A program made the translations under genes and the position numbers. Positions 33,626-43,452 of a DNA stretch of 64,000 bases are shown one piece after another (the first letter of the stretch is position 1; every line of letters starts with the position of its first letter). The DNA is from an uncultured Pelagibacteraceae bacterium (GTDB lineage Bacteria > Pseudomonadota > Alphaproteobacteria > Pelagibacterales > Pelagibacteraceae). The stretch is taken from the NCBI GenBank assembly GCA_902621345.1, contig CACNLV010000001.1, positions 434,001 through 498,000 of the forward strand, written 5' to 3'. The notes beneath the pieces are model-generated. The model was not told the DNA's origin and did no database searches. It saw only the letters and a program-made list of their open reading frames with translations.

Positions 33626-34044
33626 CTTTCTTTTTCAAATTTTTCTATTTTTTTACATGTTGATATTTTTGAAAGGCCTTCCTCATCGTTGAGGACCGTT
33701 CTCATGAAAATTTCATTTTTATCTTTTTCAAATAAAATTTGGGTATAAAATTGTGGATATCCATGCTTGTGAGTTAAAATTTTTCCATCTTCTTCGTAGA
33801 TATTTTGGACGTAAGAATTAGATTTTTTTACACTTAAATCCGTTAATCTGTATTTTTGGAATGTTTTTTCTTTATAAACATAATTTCTAGTCATTATTCG
33901 TTCATTTAAATTAAGAATATACTCATTTTTTAGAAACTCATCTTGTTTATCATCACATTTACTCATGACAATAATTTCTGATTTTAAAATGTTAATTGGC
34001 ATAATTACAAAAAAGAAGATAATAAAAGTCTTAATTATTTTCAT
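33622..34044 (-). CDS. Uncharacterised secreted 140-aa protein
   Basis: A 140-residue protein with an N-terminal signal sequence (MKIIKTFIIFFFVIMPINIL, then KSE). The mature part has two Cys (CDDKQDEF and STCKKIEKF), which could form a disulfide in the periplasm, and a beta-rich pattern reminiscent of lipocalin-like or outer-membrane-adjacent proteins. No family recognised. It overlaps the upstream 57-residue gene by 14 nt. Confidence 0.75.
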   Translation of the reverse strand: MKIIKTFIIFFFVIMPINILKSEIIVMSKCDDKQDEFLKNEYILNLNERIMTRNYVYKEKTFQKYRLTDLSVKKSNSYVQNIYEEDGKILTHKHGYPQFYTQILFEKDKNEIFMRTVLNDEEGLSKISTCKKIEKFEKES

Positions 34045-34204
34045 TTTTTTCGGCGAAAAATAAACCTATCAGCGCTAAAGCTGTCCATCCTAAACCAAGA
34101 AGACCTTTATAAACACTTGTCTCTGCGCTCCAAATTCCTAGAACTAACGCTCCAAAAATTAAACCCAAAATATATATAATTAGAACTATTGATGTTTTGC
34201 TCAT
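34031..34204 (-). CDS. 57-aa two-TM protein
   Basis: Hand translation gives 57 residues with two hydrophobic helices (IVLIIYILGLIFGALVLGIW and LLGLGWTALALIGLFF) separated by a short polar loop SAETSVYKG, and an acidic tail AEKNENN. It overlaps the following secreted-protein gene by 14 nt, consistent with one unit. No family recognised. The strongly amphipathic, hairpin-like design makes a random ORF less likely. Confidence 0.55.
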   Translation of the reverse strand: MSKTSIVLIIYILGLIFGALVLGIWSAETSVYKGLLGLGWTALALIGLFFAEKNENN

Positions 34205-34291
34205 TTTTTTTAGTTTTTTTTAAAAAAATACCATTTTCATTTTTATATGTATAGGTATCTTTCAAAACTTTATAATTCATTGTAAATGTCG

Positions 34292-34320
34292 TTGGACAAA
34301 TAGATCCAATAATATATAAA
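34292..34320 (+). promoter_or_regulatory. Likely sigma70 promoter for tRNA-Leu (and tig)
   Basis: TTGGAC (34292-34297) and TATAAA (34315-34320) are separated by 17 nt, ending 13 nt before the tRNA 5' end. Because trigger factor begins only 10 nt after the tRNA, this promoter probably drives both. Confidence 0.5.
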
Positions 34321-34333
34321 ACCTTGAAATTGT

Positions 34334-34418
34334 GGGGCGATGGCGGAATTGGTAGACGCGTCGGTCTTAGGAACCGATAGAGCAATCTGTGAAGGTTCGA
34401 GTCCTTTTCGCCCTACCA
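34334..34418 (+). tRNA. tRNA-Leu: tRNA-Leu (UAG)
   Basis: An 85-nt class II tRNA. The acceptor GGGGCGA (34334-34340) pairs with TCGCCCT, followed by discriminator A and an encoded CCA (34416-34418). The D arm contains GGCGGAATTGGTAGACGC typical of tRNA-Leu, the anticodon stem is TCGGT/ACCGA with loop CTTAGGA (anticodon TAG), then a variable arm and a GGTTCGAGTCC T arm. It decodes CUA and likely other CUN codons. The first pair is G-U. Confidence 0.95.
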
Positions 34419-34428
34419 CATTTAAATT

Positions 34429-35862
34429 ATGAAAGTTACTGTTGAAAATAAAAAAGGTTTAAACAAGGATGTAAAAGTTTTTGTCGATAAAAAGACAATG
34501 AATTTGTACATGGATGAGAAATATGAGGAGATCAAGGGAACTGTTAATCTAAAGGGATTTAGACCTGGTAAGGTACCAAGAGAAATTTTAAAGAGACAGT
34601 TTGGAAAGGCTGTTTTTAGTGAAGTCTTAGACAAAGTCTTGAAGGAAACATCAACAAAAGCCTTGCAAGAAAATAAAATTAAACCAGCAGGTCAACCAAA
34701 ACTAGATCTTAAAACTTATGGTGAAGACAAAGATTTAGAATATATTTTATCTGTCACAGAGCTTCCAAAAGTTGAACTGAAATCAATAGAGAATATTAAG
34801 TTCGATGAGTATACGGTTAAAATTGATCAAAAGGAAACTGACAAAAGAATAAATGATATTGCAAAAAATCAACCAAACTTCAAAGAAACCTCAGAGACAA
34901 CAAAAGCAAAAAAAGGTGACTTAGTTGTTTTTGACTATAATGCAACAGTTGATGAAAAAACGTTTAAAGGTGGAGAAGGTAAGAATACTCAATTAACTTT
35001 AGGAAAAGATCTTTTCTTAAAAGGATTTGATGAGCAATTAATTGGAGTTAAAAAGGGAGATGAAAAAATAGTAGATGCAATACTTCCTGAAAATTTTCCA
35101 GAAAAAGAATTTATCAACAAAAAAGCAAAATTTATTTGTAAAATTTCAGCAGTTAAAGTTCCTGAAGATGTAAAAGTTGATGATCAATTTGCCAAAAATT
35201 TAGGTGCAAAAGATCTTAATGATCTTAAGTCGTTAATAACAAAACAAATAAATGACGAATATAAAAATTCTTTAGATCGTTTAACAAAAAATCAAATATT
35301 AAAAGAAATTGAAAAATTTAAAGTAAGCGAAATTCCAGAAAACTTACTTGAGGATGAAATAAAAATACTTTCTCAAGGTATGTCAGAAGATGATGCAAAA
35401 AAAAGTAGAAAAAATTTTGAAGAGGTTGCAAAAAAAAGAATTAAAGTTGGACTAATTTTAAATGAATTTGGTGAACAAAATCAAATAAAGGTTACCGAAC
35501 AAGAATTACAATCTGAAGTTCAAAAACAAATTAGAATGATGCCAGGTCAGGAAAAAATGGTAATGGAATTTTATAAAAAAAATCCTAATGCATTAGCGAG
35601 TTTAAGAGGGACTGTGTATGAGGAAAAAATTTTAAATATGATTAAAGAAAAGGCTAAGCCCAATAAAAAAGAAATTTCTAAAGATGAAGCTGAAAAAATT
35701 TTAAAGGAGTCCCAAAAACAACAACTCGATCAAGAACTTAAAGATCATAGAAAACCTGAAAAAAAAGCTGATGTAAAAAAAACAGCAAACAATAAAACAA
35801 AGCCAAAAGTCAAAAAGACTAAATCAGTAGCTAAAAAAATAAAAAAAGTTAGCAAAAAGTAA
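34429..35862 (+). CDS. tig: Trigger factor (ribosome-associated chaperone/PPIase)
   Basis: A 477-residue trigger factor. The N-terminal ribosome-binding domain carries the signature [13 protein letters not shown] near residue 44, the FKBP-type domain follows ([19 protein letters not shown]), then the helical C-terminal chaperone domain. The last about 50 residues are an unusual Lys-rich tail ([19 protein letters not shown] and on). It starts 10 nt after tRNA-Leu, so the message is probably freed by tRNA 3' processing. It heads the tig-clpP-clpX-lon protein-quality set. Confidence 0.96.
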   Translation: MKVTVENKKGLNKDVKVFVDKKTMNLYMDEKYEEIKGTVNLKGFRPGKVPREILKRQFGKAVFSEVLDKVLKETSTKALQENKIKPAGQPKLDLKTYGEDKDLEYILSVTELPKVELKSIENIKFDEYTVKIDQKETDKRINDIAKNQPNFKETSETTKAKKGDLVVFDYNATVDEKTFKGGEGKNTQLTLGKDLFLKGFDEQLIGVKKGDEKIVDAILPENFPEKEFINKKAKFICKISAVKVPEDVKVDDQFAKNLGAKDLNDLKSLITKQINDEYKNSLDRLTKNQILKEIEKFKVSEIPENLLEDEIKILSQGMSEDDAKKSRKNFEEVAKKRIKVGLILNEFGEQNQIKVTEQELQSEVQKQIRMMPGQEKMVMEFYKKNPNALASLRGTVYEEKILNMIKEKAKPNKKEISKDEAEKILKESQKQQLDQELKDHRKPEKKADVKKTANNKTKPKVKKTKSVAKKIKKVSKK

Positions 35863-35894
35863 TCTCAAGTTGTATAAGTAGAACGAATCAACTT

Positions 35895-36506
35895 ATGACA
35901 AATAAAATATTTGAACATATGAGCAACTTAGTGCCTATGGTTGTTGAACAGTCTAATAGAGGCGAGCGTGCTTATGATATCTATTCAAGATTATTAAAAG
36001 AAAGAATAATTTTCTTAACGGGTCAAATAAATGATACTGTTGCATCATTAGTAACTGCGCAATTATTATTTTTAGAAGCTGAGGATCCAAAGAAGGAAAT
36101 ATATCTATATGTAAATAGTCCAGGTGGTCTCGTTACAGCTGGTTTAGGTATTTATGATACCATGCAGTATGTTAAACCTGATATTTCAACTTTATGTATT
36201 GGTCAAGCAGCATCAATGGGTTCTTTTTTATTGTCTGCTGGAAAAAAAGGTAAAAGATTTTCATTACCAAACTCAAGAATAATGGTCCATCAGCCTTCCG
36301 CAGGTTTTCAAGGTCAAGCTACAGATATAGAAATTCATGCTAATGAAGTTTTAGCATTAAAAAAAAGATTAAATGAAATCTATTCTAAACATACAGGTAA
36401 AAGTGTAGAAGAGATTAAAACTGCTTTGGAAAGAGATAATTTTATGACTGCTGAGTCTGCGAAAGCCTTTGGATTAATAGACGAAGTAGTTGAAAAAAGA
36501 TCTTAA
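35895..36506 (+). CDS. clpP: ATP-dependent Clp protease proteolytic subunit ClpP
   Basis: A 203-residue serine protease with the triad Ser107 ([11 protein letters not shown]), His132 ([17 protein letters not shown]) and Asp181 (ERDNFMTA). The N-terminal propeptide-like stretch is short, with [20 protein letters not shown] as in alphaproteobacterial ClpP. It forms tetradecamers that degrade proteins fed by ClpX. It lies 32 nt after tig and 89 nt before clpX. Confidence 0.97.
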   Translation: MTNKIFEHMSNLVPMVVEQSNRGERAYDIYSRLLKERIIFLTGQINDTVASLVTAQLLFLEAEDPKKEIYLYVNSPGGLVTAGLGIYDTMQYVKPDISTLCIGQAASMGSFLLSAGKKGKRFSLPNSRIMVHQPSAGFQGQATDIEIHANEVLALKKRLNEIYSKHTGKSVEEIKTALERDNFMTAESAKAFGLIDEVVEKRS

Positions 36507-36595
36507 AACACAAGATATTGAAATAGCAAAATTCCAAACTTGATTACCATGAGTCATTTATAATAAGATATCATTATTGATTCGAATACAAATTT

Positions 36596-37864
36596 ATGAA
36601 TACTAATAATAAAAATATTCTATATTGTTCTTTTTGTGGTAAGAGCCAACATGAAGTAAGAAAATTAATTGCCGGTCCAACGGTATTTATATGTGATGAG
36701 TGTGTTGAATTATGTATGGACATAATAAAAGAGGAAAGCAAAGACACTTTTGTAAAACATCAAGATGGACTTCCCTCTCCAAAAGAAATTTGTTCAGTTT
36801 TGGATGATTATGTTATTGGCCAAACGCATGCTAAGAAAGTTTTATCTGTAGCAGTTCATAATCATTATAAAAGATTAAATTATGAGAATAAAACAAGTAA
36901 AAATGTTGAGCTAGCAAAATCAAATATACTTTTAGTTGGTCCAACCGGTTGTGGTAAAACATTATTAGCACAAACTCTTGCGAGAATACTTGATGTACCT
37001 TTTACGATGGCAGATGCAACAACTCTAACAGAAGCAGGTTATGTGGGTGAGGATGTAGAAAATATAATTTTAAAATTGTTGCAAGCTGCAGATTATAATG
37101 TTGAAAAAGCTCAAAGAGGAATTGTTTATATAGATGAAGTTGATAAGATTAGTAGAAAATCTGAAAATCCATCAATTACTAGAGATGTATCAGGCGAAGG
37201 AGTTCAACAGGCTTTATTAAAAATTATGGAGGGTACCATTGCAAGCGTTCCACCTCAAGGAGGAAGAAAGCACCCGCAACAAGAATTTTTGCAGGTTGAT
37301 ACTACAAATATTTTATTTATTTGTGGGGGAGCTTTTGCAGGTTTGGATAAGATTATTTCTCAAAGAGACAAAGGTACATCAATTGGTTTTGGTGCAGATG
37401 TAAAAAATGCACAAGATAAAAAAACAGGTGAATGGATGAAAGGTTTAGAGCCAGAAGATCTTCTTAAATATGGTCTAATACCAGAGTTTATTGGAAGATT
37501 GCCAATGATTGCAACATTAGAAGATTTAGATGAAAAATCCTTAATAAAAATATTACAAGAGCCTAAAAATTCTTTAGTAAAACAATATCAGGAACTATTC
37601 AAACTTGATGGTGCAAAATTAACGTTTAAAGATAACGCTTTAAAAGAGATTGCTCTAAAAGCAATTAGAAAAAAAACTGGAGCAAGAGGTTTGAGATCTA
37701 TATTGGAAAATGTTTTATTAAAAACGATGTACGATTTACCTAGTCAAGAAAATATTGAGGAAGTTATTATTGATTCTACTACTGTCAAAGGTCAGTCTCA
37801 ACCAATTATAGTTCACTCAAAAACAGATGGTAAATCCAAAACAAATAAGACAACAGCGGCGTAA
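36596..37864 (+). CDS. clpX: ATP-dependent Clp protease ATPase ClpX
   Basis: A 422-residue AAA+ unfoldase. An N-terminal zinc domain (Cys11, Cys14, Cys33, Cys36), Walker A GPTGCGKT, pore loop [12 protein letters not shown], Walker [11 protein letters not shown], the ClpP-docking IGF loop in [10 protein letters not shown], and the sensor-2 [10 protein letters not shown] are all present. A Ser/Thr/Lys-rich C-terminal tail ends TTAA. It partners the upstream ClpP. Confidence 0.97.
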   Translation: MNTNNKNILYCSFCGKSQHEVRKLIAGPTVFICDECVELCMDIIKEESKDTFVKHQDGLPSPKEICSVLDDYVIGQTHAKKVLSVAVHNHYKRLNYENKTSKNVELAKSNILLVGPTGCGKTLLAQTLARILDVPFTMADATTLTEAGYVGEDVENIILKLLQAADYNVEKAQRGIVYIDEVDKISRKSENPSITRDVSGEGVQQALLKIMEGTIASVPPQGGRKHPQQEFLQVDTTNILFICGGAFAGLDKIISQRDKGTSIGFGADVKNAQDKKTGEWMKGLEPEDLLKYGLIPEFIGRLPMIATLEDLDEKSLIKILQEPKNSLVKQYQELFKLDGAKLTFKDNALKEIALKAIRKKTGARGLRSILENVLLKTMYDLPSQENIEEVIIDSTTVKGQSQPIIVHSKTDGKSKTNKTTAA

Positions 37865-37924
37865 TAACCATAATAAACAAGAAAAAGGTATTGCAAAATA
37901 AATTATAATATCCATATTTGTCAA

Positions 37925-40303
37925 ATGGATATTAAAATTTCACTGCCACTTTTACCACTGAGAGATATTGTAGTCTTTCCATCAATGGTAATCCCTTTAT
38001 TTGTAGGAAGAGATAAATCTATATCTGCTCTAAATGAGGTAATGAAAAAAGATAAAAAAATTATACTTGTAACTCAAAAAAACTCAGAGATTGACGATCC
38101 AAAAAAAACTGACATATTTATGTATGGTTGTGAAGGAAATATTCTTCAACTTTTAAAGTTACCAGATGGGACTGTTAAAGTTTTAGTAGAGGGAATAAAA
38201 AGAGTAAAAATTTTAAATTTCAAAGACAATGAAAAGTTTATCACGTGTGATTATACACCACTCAACAATATTTTAGACAAAGAGGAAGATTTATATCCAC
38301 TCGCAGTTACAGCTATCAGACGATTGGAAAAATTGACTTCGATTAACAAAAAAGTTTCAGGTGAAACTTTAAGCAACATAAAACAACTAAAAGAACCATC
38401 GCAAATTGCTGATAATATAGCTTCTCATATAACCGCAACAATTTCGGAAAAACAGCAAATTTTTGAGACAGCTGATGTTAAAAAAAGATTAAATGCAATT
38501 ATTAAATTAATGGAAAACGAGACTAGTATTATTGGTGTTGAAAAAAGGATTAGGGGAAGAGTTAAAACTCAAATGGAAAAAACTCAAAGAGAGTATTATC
38601 TAAACGAACAATTGAAAGCGATACAAAAAGAATTAGGTGAAATCGAGGATGGTAAGGATGAAAGTACAAATTTAAATAAAGCTATTATAAAATCTAAAAT
38701 GCCAAAAGAGGTTGAAAAAAAGTGCTTGCAGGAATTAAAAAAATTAAAAAATATGAGTCCAATGTCTGCTGAAGCGACAGTTGTGAGAAATTATTTAGAT
38801 TGGATGATAGATTTACCATGGCATAAAAAGAGTGAAATAGATATTGATCTAAAAAAAGCTCTAAATATTCTTGATAAAGACCATTTTGGATTAGAAAAGA
38901 TTAAAGAGAGAATAATAGAGTTTCTAGCGGTCCAAAAAAGAATGGAAAAAATTAAAGGTCCAATTTTATGTCTAGTTGGACCCCCAGGTGTTGGCAAAAC
39001 TTCTTTAGGAAAATCAATTGCTAAAGCAACTAACAGAGAATTTGTAAGAATGTCAGTTGGCGGAATGAGAGACGAAGCTGAGATAAGGGGGCATAGAAGA
39101 ACTTATATTGGATCGTTACCTGGAAAAATTATTCAGATGATGAAAAAAGCTGGTACTAAAAATCCACTGATATTATTAGACGAAATCGACAAGATAGGAA
39201 ATGATTACAGAGGAGATCCCTCTTCAGCTTTATTAGAAGCGTTAGATCCAGAACAAAATACAACTTTTAACGATCATTATCTTGAGGTTGATTACGATCT
39301 TTCAGATGTAATGTTTGTGACAACAGCAAATACTTTAAATATTTTACCTCCGTTGCTAGATAGAATGGAAGTAATAAGACTGGCTGGTTATACAGAGGAT
39401 GAAAAAATTAATATTGCAAATAAATTTCTTCTTCCTAAACAAATTAAAGATAATGGTGTTAAAGAAAATGAAATGAAAATGGATGATGATATCATAAAAG
39501 AAATTATAAGAAGATATACGCGAGAGTCAGGAGTAAGAAATTTAGAAAGAGAAATATCTAAAGTTGCTAGAAAAGTTGTTAAAAAAGTTGTTTCTGGAGA
39601 AGAAAAAGAGGTCAATATTAATAATAAAAATTTGTCTGATTTTCTTGGAGTTCCAAAACATAAATTTGGTGAATTAGAAAATGATAACAAAGTTGGAATT
39701 GTTACTGGTTTAGCATGGACTGAGTATGGTGGTGAAATTTTAAAGATTGAAACAGTTACTATGCCTGGAAAAGGCAGAATGCAAATTACAGGTAAGTTAG
39801 GTGATGTAATGCAAGAGTCGGTTAAAGCTGCCAAATCATTTGTTAGATCCAAATGCTTAGAATATGGAATTATTCCTCCGTTATTCGAAAAAAAAGATTT
39901 TCATATACATGTACCTGAGGGAGCAACACCTAAAGATGGTCCATCTGCTGGTATAGCGATGGTAACATCAATCGTTTCATCTATCACTTCAATTCCAGTA
40001 AGAAAAGATGTTGCTATGACAGGTGAGGTAACTCTTACAGGCCAAGTTTTACAAATTGGTGGTTTAAAAGAAAAATTATTGGCTGCGCATAGAGCTGGAA
40101 TTAAACAAGTTTTAATTCCTAAAGAAAATGAAAAAGATTTAGTTGATATGCCAAAAAAAATAATTGATGATATAAAAATTACCTCGGTAGAAAATGCTGA
40201 CGAAGTACTGAAAATTGCTTTGACTAAAGAGCTTAAAAAAACAGAATGGGTTGAGGTTGATATGTCTAAAAAAGATGATAAATCTCAAGCGAGTATCCAA
40301 TAG
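37925..40303 (+). CDS. lon: ATP-dependent protease Lon
   Basis: A 792-residue Lon: N-terminal substrate domain (LPLLPLRDIVVFPSMVIPLF), AAA+ module with Walker A GPPGVGKTS and Walker B LILLDEIDKIG-like sequence (PLILLDEIDKIGN), and a C-terminal protease domain with the catalytic Ser in PKDGPSAGIAM and the Lys in GLKEKLLAAHRAGIK. Length matches the LonA type. It degrades damaged and regulatory proteins in the cytoplasm. It is 60 nt after clpX; a 39-residue microprotein follows 16 nt later. Confidence 0.97.
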   Translation: MDIKISLPLLPLRDIVVFPSMVIPLFVGRDKSISALNEVMKKDKKIILVTQKNSEIDDPKKTDIFMYGCEGNILQLLKLPDGTVKVLVEGIKRVKILNFKDNEKFITCDYTPLNNILDKEEDLYPLAVTAIRRLEKLTSINKKVSGETLSNIKQLKEPSQIADNIASHITATISEKQQIFETADVKKRLNAIIKLMENETSIIGVEKRIRGRVKTQMEKTQREYYLNEQLKAIQKELGEIEDGKDESTNLNKAIIKSKMPKEVEKKCLQELKKLKNMSPMSAEATVVRNYLDWMIDLPWHKKSEIDIDLKKALNILDKDHFGLEKIKERIIEFLAVQKRMEKIKGPILCLVGPPGVGKTSLGKSIAKATNREFVRMSVGGMRDEAEIRGHRRTYIGSLPGKIIQMMKKAGTKNPLILLDEIDKIGNDYRGDPSSALLEALDPEQNTTFNDHYLEVDYDLSDVMFVTTANTLNILPPLLDRMEVIRLAGYTEDEKINIANKFLLPKQIKDNGVKENEMKMDDDIIKEIIRRYTRESGVRNLEREISKVARKVVKKVVSGEEKEVNINNKNLSDFLGVPKHKFGELENDNKVGIVTGLAWTEYGGEILKIETVTMPGKGRMQITGKLGDVMQESVKAAKSFVRSKCLEYGIIPPLFEKKDFHIHVPEGATPKDGPSAGIAMVTSIVSSITSIPVRKDVAMTGEVTLTGQVLQIGGLKEKLLAAHRAGIKQVLIPKENEKDLVDMPKKIIDDIKITSVENADEVLKIALTKELKKTEWVEVDMSKKDDKSQASIQ

Positions 40304-40319
40304 AATAAAAACCAGTCTC

Positions 40320-40439
40320 ATGGAATTAATTTTATTTCTTTCAATGATAATAATAGTTTTTTATTATTTATTTAGACCAACCTCTAAAGAAGAGGAAGAT
40401 CATTTTAACTCCAAAAATAATTGGAGAGGTGGATTTTAA
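40320..40439 (+). CDS. 39-aa single-TM microprotein (FRP-SK-E-FN-KNW family)
   Basis: A 39-residue ORF: N-terminal TM helix (MELILFLSMIIIVFYYLF) followed by RPTSKEEEDHFNSKNNWRGG and a final Phe. The motif LFRP-x-SK-x-E-x-D-x-FN-x-KN..W matches the 38-residue gene at 21425-21541. It starts 16 nt after lon, in the slot where most Alphaproteobacteria carry the HU gene hupB. No family known to me. Confidence 0.68.
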   Translation: MELILFLSMIIIVFYYLFRPTSKEEEDHFNSKNNWRGGF

Positions 40440-40472
40440 ATATTTTCTGCATTTTTTAACAACTAATAAATC

Positions 40473-40500
40473 TTGACCTTATTAGTCTAAAAGATATAAA
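40473..40500 (+). promoter_or_regulatory. Sigma70 promoter for tRNA-Val / tRNA-Asp
   Basis: TTGACC (40473-40478) and TATAAA (40495-40500) with a 16-nt spacer end 16 nt before the tRNA-Val 5' end. Both hexamers match the consensus at five of six positions, and the placement ahead of a stable RNA gene is right. Confidence 0.6.
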
Positions 40501-40516
40501 TCATTAATTTGGTTCA

Positions 40517-40592
40517 GGGCGGTTAGCTCAGTTGGTAGAGCATCTCGTTTACACCGAGGGGGTCAAAGGTTCGAGTCCTTTACTGCCCACCA
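40517..40592 (+). tRNA. tRNA-Val: tRNA-Val (UAC)
   Basis: A 76-nt tRNA with acceptor GGGCGGT (40517-40523) pairing with ACTGCCC, then discriminator A and encoded CCA to 40592. The D arm TAGCTCAGTTGGTAGAGC, the anticodon stem-loop CTCGTTTACACCGAG (anticodon TAC) and the T arm AGGTTCGAGTCCT fold normally. It is 15 nt upstream of tRNA-Asp. Confidence 0.96.
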
Positions 40593-40607
40593 AAATGAAT
40601 CATAAGT

Positions 40608-40684
40608 GGGGGTGTAGCTCAGTTGGTTAGAGCGATCGCCTGTCACGCGATAGGTCGAGGGTTCGAGTCCCTTCACTCCCGCCA
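40608..40684 (+). tRNA. tRNA-Asp: tRNA-Asp (GUC)
   Basis: A 77-nt tRNA with acceptor GGGGGTG (40608-40614) pairing with CACTCCC, then discriminator G and encoded CCA to 40684. The anticodon loop in CGCCTGTCACGCG gives anticodon GTC, and the T arm is GGGTTCGAGTCCC. It is presumably transcribed with tRNA-Val from the promoter at 40473. Confidence 0.96.
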
Positions 40685-40709
40685 CTTAAACAAATTATAC
40701 TGATAATCG

Positions 40710-40739
40710 TTGTCATTTAGGCCATATATTCTAGATAAT
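40710..40739 (+). promoter_or_regulatory. Possible promoter of the nuo operon
   Basis: TTGTCA (40710-40715) and GATAAT (40734-40739), 18 nt apart, each match the consensus at five of six positions. They lie 50 nt upstream of the nuoA start. This is the only gap before the 14-gene operon, besides tRNA read-through. Confidence 0.4.
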
Positions 40740-40789
40740 GTGACCTAACACCACTTCATCTAACGACAAAAAATGATATATATTCCTTC

Positions 40790-41158
40790 ATGACTGCGGA
40801 TTTTTTAAAAGATTATTTACCTATAATTTTATTTTTAATAATTGCACTTGGTTTGAGTTGTGCATTTATAGTAATAAATTTTATTTTATCACCAAAGAAC
40901 CCAGATCCTGAAAAACTATCAGCTTATGAGTGTGGATTTGAACCTTTTCAAGACTCAAGAATGGAATTTGATGTACGGTTTTATTTAGTTGCAATATTGT
41001 TTATAATTTTTGATTTAGAAATTGCATTTCTTTTTCCGTGGGCAATATCGCTGGGCAGTATTGGTTTATTAGGTTTTACATCAATGATGATTTTTTTATT
41101 CATATTAACTATTGGTTTTATTTATGAGTGGAAAAAAGGTGCATTAGACTGGGAATAA
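40790..41158 (+). CDS. nuoA: NADH-quinone oxidoreductase subunit A
   Basis: A 122-residue membrane subunit of complex I with three helices. The loop between helices 1 and 2 holds [21 protein letters not shown], split here as [10 protein letters not shown] and [11 protein letters not shown], the hallmark of NuoA/ND3 with its conserved Cys. [19 protein letters not shown] sequence [14 protein letters not shown] is also present. It is first of the 14 nuo genes and sits near the quinone site. Confidence 0.97.
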   Translation: MTADFLKDYLPIILFLIIALGLSCAFIVINFILSPKNPDPEKLSAYECGFEPFQDSRMEFDVRFYLVAILFIIFDLEIAFLFPWAISLGSIGLLGFTSMMIFLFILTIGFIYEWKKGALDWE

Positions 41159-41170
41159 TATTTTTATCAA

Positions 41171-41686
41171 ATGAATAATAAGTTAGATCAAGTACCTGAG
41201 GAATTTAAACAGCTTGCTAAAGATTTTAGCGATAATGGATTTATAACTACTTCATTAGAAAATTTAGTAAACTGGTCGAGATCTGGATCATTGCATTGGA
41301 TGACATTTGGCTTAGCTTGTTGCGCAGTTGAGATGATGCAAACGGCAATGCCAAGATATGATCTTGAAAGATTTGGAGCAGCTCCAAGAGGATCACCTAG
41401 GCAATCCGATGTTATGATTGTAGCAGGAACACTAACAAATAAAATGGCTCCAGCGTTGAGAAAAGTATATGATCAAATGCCTGAACCACGATATGTAATA
41501 TCTATGGGTAGTTGTGCAAATGGTGGTGGTTATTATCATTACTCATACTCTGTTGTCAGAGGTTGTGACCGTATTGTGCCGGTTGATGTTTATGTACCAG
41601 GTTGTCCGCCTTCTGCTGAGGCATTGTTGTACGGAATAATGCAATTACAAAAAAAAATTAGAAACAAGGGTTCCTTTAACAGATAA
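41171..41686 (+). CDS. nuoB: NADH-quinone oxidoreductase subunit B
   Basis: A 171-residue peripheral subunit holding the N2 [4Fe-4S] cluster. The tandem Cys50-Cys51 in [11 protein letters not shown], a third Cys in [12 protein letters not shown] and a fourth in [16 protein letters not shown] are the N2 ligands. It passes electrons to quinone with NuoD. It is 12 nt after nuoA and 1 nt before nuoC. Confidence 0.98.
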   Translation: MNNKLDQVPEEFKQLAKDFSDNGFITTSLENLVNWSRSGSLHWMTFGLACCAVEMMQTAMPRYDLERFGAAPRGSPRQSDVMIVAGTLTNKMAPALRKVYDQMPEPRYVISMGSCANGGGYYHYSYSVVRGCDRIVPVDVYVPGCPPSAEALLYGIMQLQKKIRNKGSFNR

Positions 41687-41687
41687 A

Positions 41688-42293
41688 ATGAAAAATTTAA
41701 TTGATTTAGAAAAAAAAATAAATTCTGAACTGACTACAAAGATAAATAAAACTAAGATTAAACATAACCAAATTTATGTTGAAATCGATAAAGAAGATTT
41801 AAATGATGTTTTACTATTTGTTAAAACAAATAAAGATGCAAAATTTAGACAACTGATAGATATCACGGTTGTGGACTATCCTGAGGAATTACAAAGATTT
41901 AAAATTGTATATTTACTCTTAAGTCATGAATTTAACCAAAGAATGATTTTAAGTTATTTTATAAATGAAAAAGAAGTTGTATCTTCTATAACTTCTATTT
42001 TTCCGTCAGCCAATTGGATGGAAAGAGAAGTTTTTGATATGTATGGTGTAAATTTTAAAGACCATCCTGATCTAAGAAGAATACTTACAGATTATGGTTT
42101 TGAAGGTCATCCGTTAAGAAAAGATTTTCCTTTAACTGGTCATTTAGAGTCCAGGTATAGTGAAGAACAAAAAAAAGTAATTAGCGAGCCAGTAAAATTG
42201 GAACAGAATTACAGAAATTTTGATTACGAAAGTCCATGGGAGGGTACAAAATATATTAAAGAACAAGTAAACACAGATGACAAAAAAAATTAA
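41688..42293 (+). CDS. nuoC: NADH-quinone oxidoreductase subunit C
   Basis: A 201-residue peripheral-arm subunit (30 kDa type), separate from NuoD as in Alphaproteobacteria. The signature [22 protein letters not shown], in two halves [12 protein letters not shown] and [12 protein letters not shown], is followed by [13 protein letters not shown]. The C-terminal extension ends in a Lys/Asp-rich stretch. It overlaps nuoD by 17 nt. Confidence 0.97.
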   Translation: MKNLIDLEKKINSELTTKINKTKIKHNQIYVEIDKEDLNDVLLFVKTNKDAKFRQLIDITVVDYPEELQRFKIVYLLLSHEFNQRMILSYFINEKEVVSSITSIFPSANWMEREVFDMYGVNFKDHPDLRRILTDYGFEGHPLRKDFPLTGHLESRYSEEQKKVISEPVKLEQNYRNFDYESPWEGTKYIKEQVNTDDKKN

Positions 42294-43452
42294 AAATTTA
42301 AATTTAAATTTTGGGCCTCAACATCCCGCAGCTCATGGAGTTTTAAGGCTTATACTTGAATTAGATGGAGAAGTCGTAGAAAAAGCTGATCCACATATCG
42401 GATTATTACATCGAGGAACAGAAAAACTTATAGAAAACAAAACTTACATGCAAGCCGTGCCCTATTTTGATCGTCTTGATTACGTTGCTCCAATGAACCA
42501 AGAGCATGCTTTTGCTTTAGCAATTGAAAAAATCTTGGGAATTGATGTGCCTATAAGAGCTCAATATATAAGAGTAATGTTTTGTGAGATTGGTAGAATT
42601 TTAAGTCATATCTTAAATGTTACAACTCAGGCATTAGATGTTGGGGCTTTAACTCCGTCTCTATGGGGATTTGAGGAAAGAGAAACTTTAATGACATTTT
42701 ATGAGCGAGCCTCTGGATCTAGATTACATGCAAATTATTTTAGAGCTGGGGGTGTTCATCAAGATTTACCGGTTGGCTTAGAGAGAGATATCGCAAAGTT
42801 TTGTGAAACTTTCCCAAAAGTCATTAATGATTTAGAAAATCTATTGACTGATAATAGAATATTCAAACAAAGAAATGTAGATATTGGGATCGTGACAAAA
42901 GAGGATGCTCTTGATTATTCGTTCAGTGGAGTAATGATAAGAGGCTCAGGTGTTCCATGGGATTTAAGAAAATCACAACCATATGATTGTTATGATCAAT
43001 TAGAGTTTAAGATACCTATTGGTAAGAATGGAGATTGTTATGATCGATATTTGTGCAGAATAGAAGAAATGAAAGAAAGTGTTTTTATAATTAAACAATG
43101 TTTAGCAAAGATGGAAAAAGGTCCAATTAAAACTTTTGATGGTAAAATTTCACCACCATCAAAAAAAGAGATTAAGCAATCAATGGAGGCTTTAATACAT
43201 CATTTTAAATTGTTTACAGAGGGATATAGAGTTCCTGAGGATGAAATTTATACGGCAGTAGAAGCTCCCAAAGGTGAGTTTGGCGTATATTTAATTTCTG
43301 ATGGATCTAGTAAACCTTACAAATGTAAAATTAGAGCTCCAGGATTTTCGCATCTTCAATCTATGGATTACTTAATAAAAGGTCATATGTTGGCAGATGT
43401 ACCAGCTGTTCTTGGATCTTTAGATATAGTTTTTGGTGAGGTTGATAGATGA
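42277..43452 (+). CDS. nuoD: NADH-quinone oxidoreductase subunit D
   Basis: A 391-residue 49-kDa-type subunit forming the quinone pocket with NuoB. It has [19 protein letters not shown] with the key His, the signature [14 protein letters not shown], the Tyr-containing [15 protein letters not shown], and the C-terminal DIVFGEVDR. Homologous to NiFe hydrogenase large subunit but without its Cys. It overlaps nuoC by 17 nt and nuoE by 4 nt. Confidence 0.98.
   Translation: MTKKIKNLNLNFGPQHPAAHGVLRLILELDGEVVEKADPHIGLLHRGTEKLIENKTYMQAVPYFDRLDYVAPMNQEHAFALAIEKILGIDVPIRAQYIRVMFCEIGRILSHILNVTTQALDVGALTPSLWGFEERETLMTFYERASGSRLHANYFRAGGVHQDLPVGLERDIAKFCETFPKVINDLENLLTDNRIFKQRNVDIGIVTKEDALDYSFSGVMIRGSGVPWDLRKSQPYDCYDQLEFKIPIGKNGDCYDRYLCRIEEMKESVFIIKQCLAKMEKGPIKTFDGKISPPSKKEIKQSMEALIHHFKLFTEGYRVPEDEIYTAVEAPKGEFGVYLISDGSSKPYKCKIRAPGFSHLQSMDYLIKGHMLADVPAVLGSLDIVFGEVDR

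Noticed and set aside
34107..34385. 92-residue minus-strand ORF over tRNA-Leu
   Set aside because: It runs antisense through the tRNA and overlaps the better 57-residue ORF in another frame; no protein-like features.
39388..39852. 154-residue ORF antisense to lon
   Set aside because: Lies wholly inside a strongly conserved lon region; Ser/Leu/Phe-rich composition is that of a shadow frame in AT-rich DNA.
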